A DNA stretch of 64,000 bases. Origin: Jaltomata sinuosa. Taxonomy: Eukaryota; Streptophyta; Magnoliopsida; Solanales; Solanaceae. How positions within the stretch are numbered: position 1 is the first letter of the stretch; each line of letters begins with the position of its first letter. The stretch spans positions 248,001 through 312,000 of the forward strand of contig QJPP01001800.1 in the NCBI GenBank assembly GCA_003996215.1. The letters are read 5' to 3'. The translations under genes and the position numbers were made by a program. The notes beneath the pieces were generated by a model. It was not told the DNA's origin. It was given only the letters and a program-made list of their open reading frames with translations, and did no database searches. Shown in pieces: positions 61,025-64,000 of this stretch.

Positions 61025-61349
61025 AATTTAGTTCTTGATGGGAGGCAACCCATCATTTAAGAAACTTTTTCTTTATGTTTTAATTCACCTTTTGTTTCTT
61101 TTTAATTTATTTTAGGTGCCCAAATAAATGAGAAGAGGACCCAAGTGTTGAGGATCACCAATAACACCTCTGAAAAATGTGCATTTTGCACCTGGAAGTG
61201 TGCGCATTGCGCATAACATCGCACAAGGAACAAGTGAACAGGGAGAAAATATCGGACTATGCAAAGGTGGTGCATTTTGCACTCCTCATTGTGCCCATTG
61301 TGCCAGCCATCGCATGCCAAAATAGTGCACTAGAAAAATATTTGAAATT

Positions 61350-62110
61350 CAGCATGCACTAAGGCATCGCGATAGCGAGCCCTGACCATCGCGATTGGGA
61401 TAAAGTAAGATTCAAGTAACTTTGTGCAACTGTGTAGATTTTTCATATAGGGTTAAGTGATTTTAATTCATCGCGATCGCATGATAAGGACACACGACCG
61501 TGAGGCACCAAATAGTTTCCAGATAATAAATGTTCAAAAGAACCATTTCACAAACAAGAAGGTGCCTACAACCTTTGTTAATTTTCTCCACCTAAAGCGT
61601 AAAATAAATTCCTCCATCAAGTTTCAATTTCGTAGTGGCTTCGCCTTGCAACTCAACAGGTATATCTTTTGTATCCTACTATCTTTTTAGATTTGCTTCT
61701 AGTTGTGCAAAAAAATTTAGTGGCTTTGATAGCCCAAAGTGACCATGATTGTTGTTGTCTTAAAGGGTGTGAATCTGGGGTGTTATGTTGTAATTCTTGG
61801 GTGAGGATAATTGAGGGCGACAAAGAATCTTAATTTACTTTTTTAGGGGTTAAAAATTTGCCCCAATGGGGTGTAAAAAGGGATAAACAAAAAAGTGCAC
61901 AACACATGTTCGACAAGCACCCTGAACAAAAATTTTCTGGCCAAGAAGATGAATCTTGCGATCGTGATGCCCAATCCCGCGATCGCGAGGAACAAATTTT
62001 ATGAATTTCGCAATCGCAATGCCCAATCCCGCGATCGCAATGAATTAAATTTCAGAAAAAATAATTTTGTCTTCGCGATCGCGATGAAAAATCTCGATAT
62101 CGTGGTGACC
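61350..62110 (+). repeat. GCGATCGCGAT word clusters in K leader
   Basis: Scattered words (CATCGCGATAGCG near 61366, CATCGCGATCGC near 61470) build up to an array at about 61953-62105. There, two or three units of 52-53 bp each hold two GCGATCGCGAT-like words about 24 bp apart. Confidence 0.75.
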
Positions 62111-62264
62111 AGTTCTGGCAGTCCCAAAAATAGTAGCTTTGCTAGCTCTATTCGGGATCGTTTTGCCTCATTTCTTTGGCCTAATTATGTCCCAACACAT
62201 TGTTTACATGCCTATATTAGTGTTTGACACATTTATTCCTCATGTAGGTACTTAAACCTTTAAA

Positions 62265-63360
62265 ATGGCTCCGACATTGAATGAAATTGAACAAGATGAT
62301 GCCAACCAAGTGGTCGAAGAGGAATATTTTTACCAAGGCACCTTTGTCTCCCTCAAATGCTCCAAATTATATGATCGTCACTTGACGAAACAAATCACTA
62401 GGGAGCGAGGCATTATGTTTGGAAGAGAAATGGGCCAACTTCTATATAAAGTTGGTAACAAGTGGGTGGTTATGCTTCGCCGCTGAGCCTATCAAGGCAA
62501 ACTATGCCATAGTGCATGAGTTTTATGCTAACGCGGCTGAGATGGACTTTGCCAATGACTTGGTTGTGACGGCTCAAGGAAAGTTGGTGAGATTTGATCT
62601 GGAGTTGATCAATGGATATTATAACCTCCCAAATGTTGATAATACAACCTTCAAATGTTGGGCGAAAGAATAGGGAACCAATTGGTTTGTGCAATACTTA
62701 CATGATGGCACGGTCCCATAATGGATAGCCTTGAATATGGGGATAGAGTCTTCTGAGTTCACCCTTGAAGCCCGTACTTGGCTTTCTATCATGTGTTCCC
62801 AAATTATTCCATCAGAGAATAAACCTGATGTGACACCTGAAAAAGTGGTGGTTATCTATGCTATGATGAAGGGCCTCTCGGTGAATGTGGGGTAATTTAC
62901 TGTGAAAGTGATTCAACAGGTTATTCTAGAAGGTAGAAAAATCTTGTTCTTTCCTTCTTTGATCACATACTTGTGCTACCAAGCTGGGGTTAAAAAGAGG
63001 GAAGACAAAAATAAAAGAAAGCCGGAAAAGATGATTCACCCACAGAAGAAGAGAGCGGCCGAGCAAGCATTAAAGAAGAGGAAGATAGACGTGGCTTTAT
63101 CATCATTCGGTCTATTCTTCGGGTCCAGGGAGGCACTTGAGTCATCCATTGTTGCTGAGGTTATTGGTCCACTCAGGATTGGGCCCCCGAAATTACACCA
63201 TATCTCTAGCCATGTCTATTGCATGGATGTCCAGATTCACCAGATTGTAGAGGGTCTACCTTTAGGATTGGGAGAGAGTTCCACCACACTGGCATCTAGT
63301 CCTTCATCCTCTAATACTCCTAGTGGCCCTACATTATCTAGTGTAGTGAACCAACAATAG
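62265..63360 (+). pseudogene. Plant transposon-associated third ORF (Athila-like env-position ORF), broken
   Basis: The ATG at 62265 is preceded by an acceptor-like CATGTAG at 62241-62247. Frame one runs to about 62480, then shifts. The second frame has VHEFYANAAEMDF, LINGYYNLP and WLSIMCSQIIPS, with stops at 62671, 62719 and 62893. It ends at 63358 after a Lys-rich segment (EDKNKRKPEK, KKRKIDVALSSFG) and a Ser/Pro/Thr-rich tail. The pattern of a HEFYAN motif and YNLP fits the family often labelled putative plant transposon protein, found in retroelements. Its function is not established. I see no signal peptide or membrane span. Confidence 0.7.
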
Positions 63361-64000
63361 CATATCAAGGAAAGGTTGGCAAAGGTAGAGAGGCGACACA
63401 AAATCAGAGGGACCATGATAGGAAGCAAAGAAAATTCCTCACGAAGATGATGAGCACTTTGAGGAAATTATATAGATCGTAGGTGGAGGAGAATGCTTAC
63501 GAGGCAGATTGGGTCCTTTCTAGGCCTAGCAGTTTTGGTTCTGAGTGACAACCTTTAGGGATCCCCCTCAAACTTATCTCTTATTTTGATGCAATGAGGG
63601 TACTACAATGTTATAGTTGGGGGTGGGGTGTTGGACCGCACTTTATCTATCTTACTTTATTTTGGATATTATTGTGCCCTTTCCGGGCTTGTTTGTCATT
63701 TTGGATGTTATTATGCCCTCGCTGAGCTTGTTTATTTTTATGTTAGATATTGGTGTGCCTTTGTCGGGTTTGTTTTGATATTGTATGCCCTCGTCGGGTT
63801 TTGGAGTTGCCATGGATGAATTTGATGGTGTAGTTCTGTAGTTTCTTTATTTTTGGAGTTAGTTTTGTTTACTGGATATTTTGGGTCCAGGGGAAGTCTG
63901 AGTACCCAATAGGCTAAGTTGAAGCTTGTGATATGGGTTAAGTATATGTGTTGTTGAATTCTGAGTAGCCAATTTGATTTAGATAGATGAATTAGGCCAC
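63361..64000 (+). other. K downstream tail with short tandem repeat
   Basis: Non-coding, rich in T and G. At about 63655-63800 there are four diverged units of 33-40 bp, each with GATATT- or GATGTT-like sequence followed by GTGCCCTxxxCGGGCTTGTTT. The 63-codon ORF at 63628 is a by-product of this repeat. Nothing else is recognisable to the window end. Confidence 0.6.

Larger units (their letters stand above)
61025..64000 (+). mobile_element. K: 3' part of an Athila/Ogre-like element with a third ORF
   Basis: It opens with CTTGATGGGAGGCAACCCAT (61033-61052), a signature I associate with the segment after pol in Athila-like plant elements. About 1.2 kb of non-coding leader follows, then the broken ORF at 62265-63360 and a T/G-rich tail with tandem repeats. 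There is no pol or LTR inside the window. The right end lies beyond 64000. The assignment is from recognition of the motif and ORF, not from a search. Confidence 0.55.

Noticed and set aside
61953..62105. GCGATCGC words, identical to the HIP1 palindrome of cyanobacteria
   Set aside because: They are confined to element control regions here, and everything around them is plant retrotransposon. No sign of cyanobacterial DNA.

Overview
This 64 kb window looks like plant heterochromatin, probably from a Solanaceae genome. That guess rests on my recognition of the gag types and LTR families and was not tested by search. I find no host protein gene, rRNA or tRNA gene. About 60 of the 64 kb can be assigned to nested Ty3/gypsy-type LTR retrotransposons or their remains. 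All coding regions are broken by stops or frameshifts and are annotated as pseudogenes.

Layout. 1-5696: element A (+), with the end of its 5' LTR, a decayed interior and a cut 3' LTR. 5697-37932: element F (-), of which only an LTR and a split gag remain. F's gag is interrupted by element C (+, 6049-34926; target duplication ATTCA). C's 5' LTR is interrupted by element B (-, 7966-19254; CACCC). C's 3' LTR is interrupted by element D (+, 22511-33614; ATGCA/ATGTA). 37933-39944: AT-rich, unassigned. 39945-56527: element G (+), reduced to LTR pieces and a gag fragment. G is interrupted by element E (-, 40414-55146; GATCC/GATCA), whose 5' LTR holds a solo LTR, H (+, 50303-53555; ATAAC). 56528-57888: LTR-like block J (+). 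57889-61024: truncated solo LTR I (-). 61025-64000: K, the 3' part of an Athila-like element with a broken third ORF.

B is the only element with a full gag-PR-RT-RH-IN-chromodomain order. It is a Tekay/Del-type chromovirus with LTRs of about 3.6 kb. D and E have similar long LTRs and a gag, but a shorter, scrambled interior in which only integrase and chromodomain traces remain. They share an in-frame stop and other derived changes, so an already defective form was probably copied using enzymes from a B-like partner. D's two LTRs are close to identical by eye, so D looks like the youngest insertion. A, C and F look old.

The most interesting signals are structural. (1) Most LTR families carry a cluster of short GC-rich palindromic or repeated words just upstream of the likely TATA box, and the word differs between families. 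(2) A splice-donor-like site in the LTR and an acceptor-like AG at or just before the gag start recur in several elements, which would give a leader intron that removes the primer binding site. (3) A block of about 75 bp with a TATATA core is conserved across all long Tekay-type LTRs here. (4) The gag zinc knuckle ends in Tyr instead of Cys in four elements.
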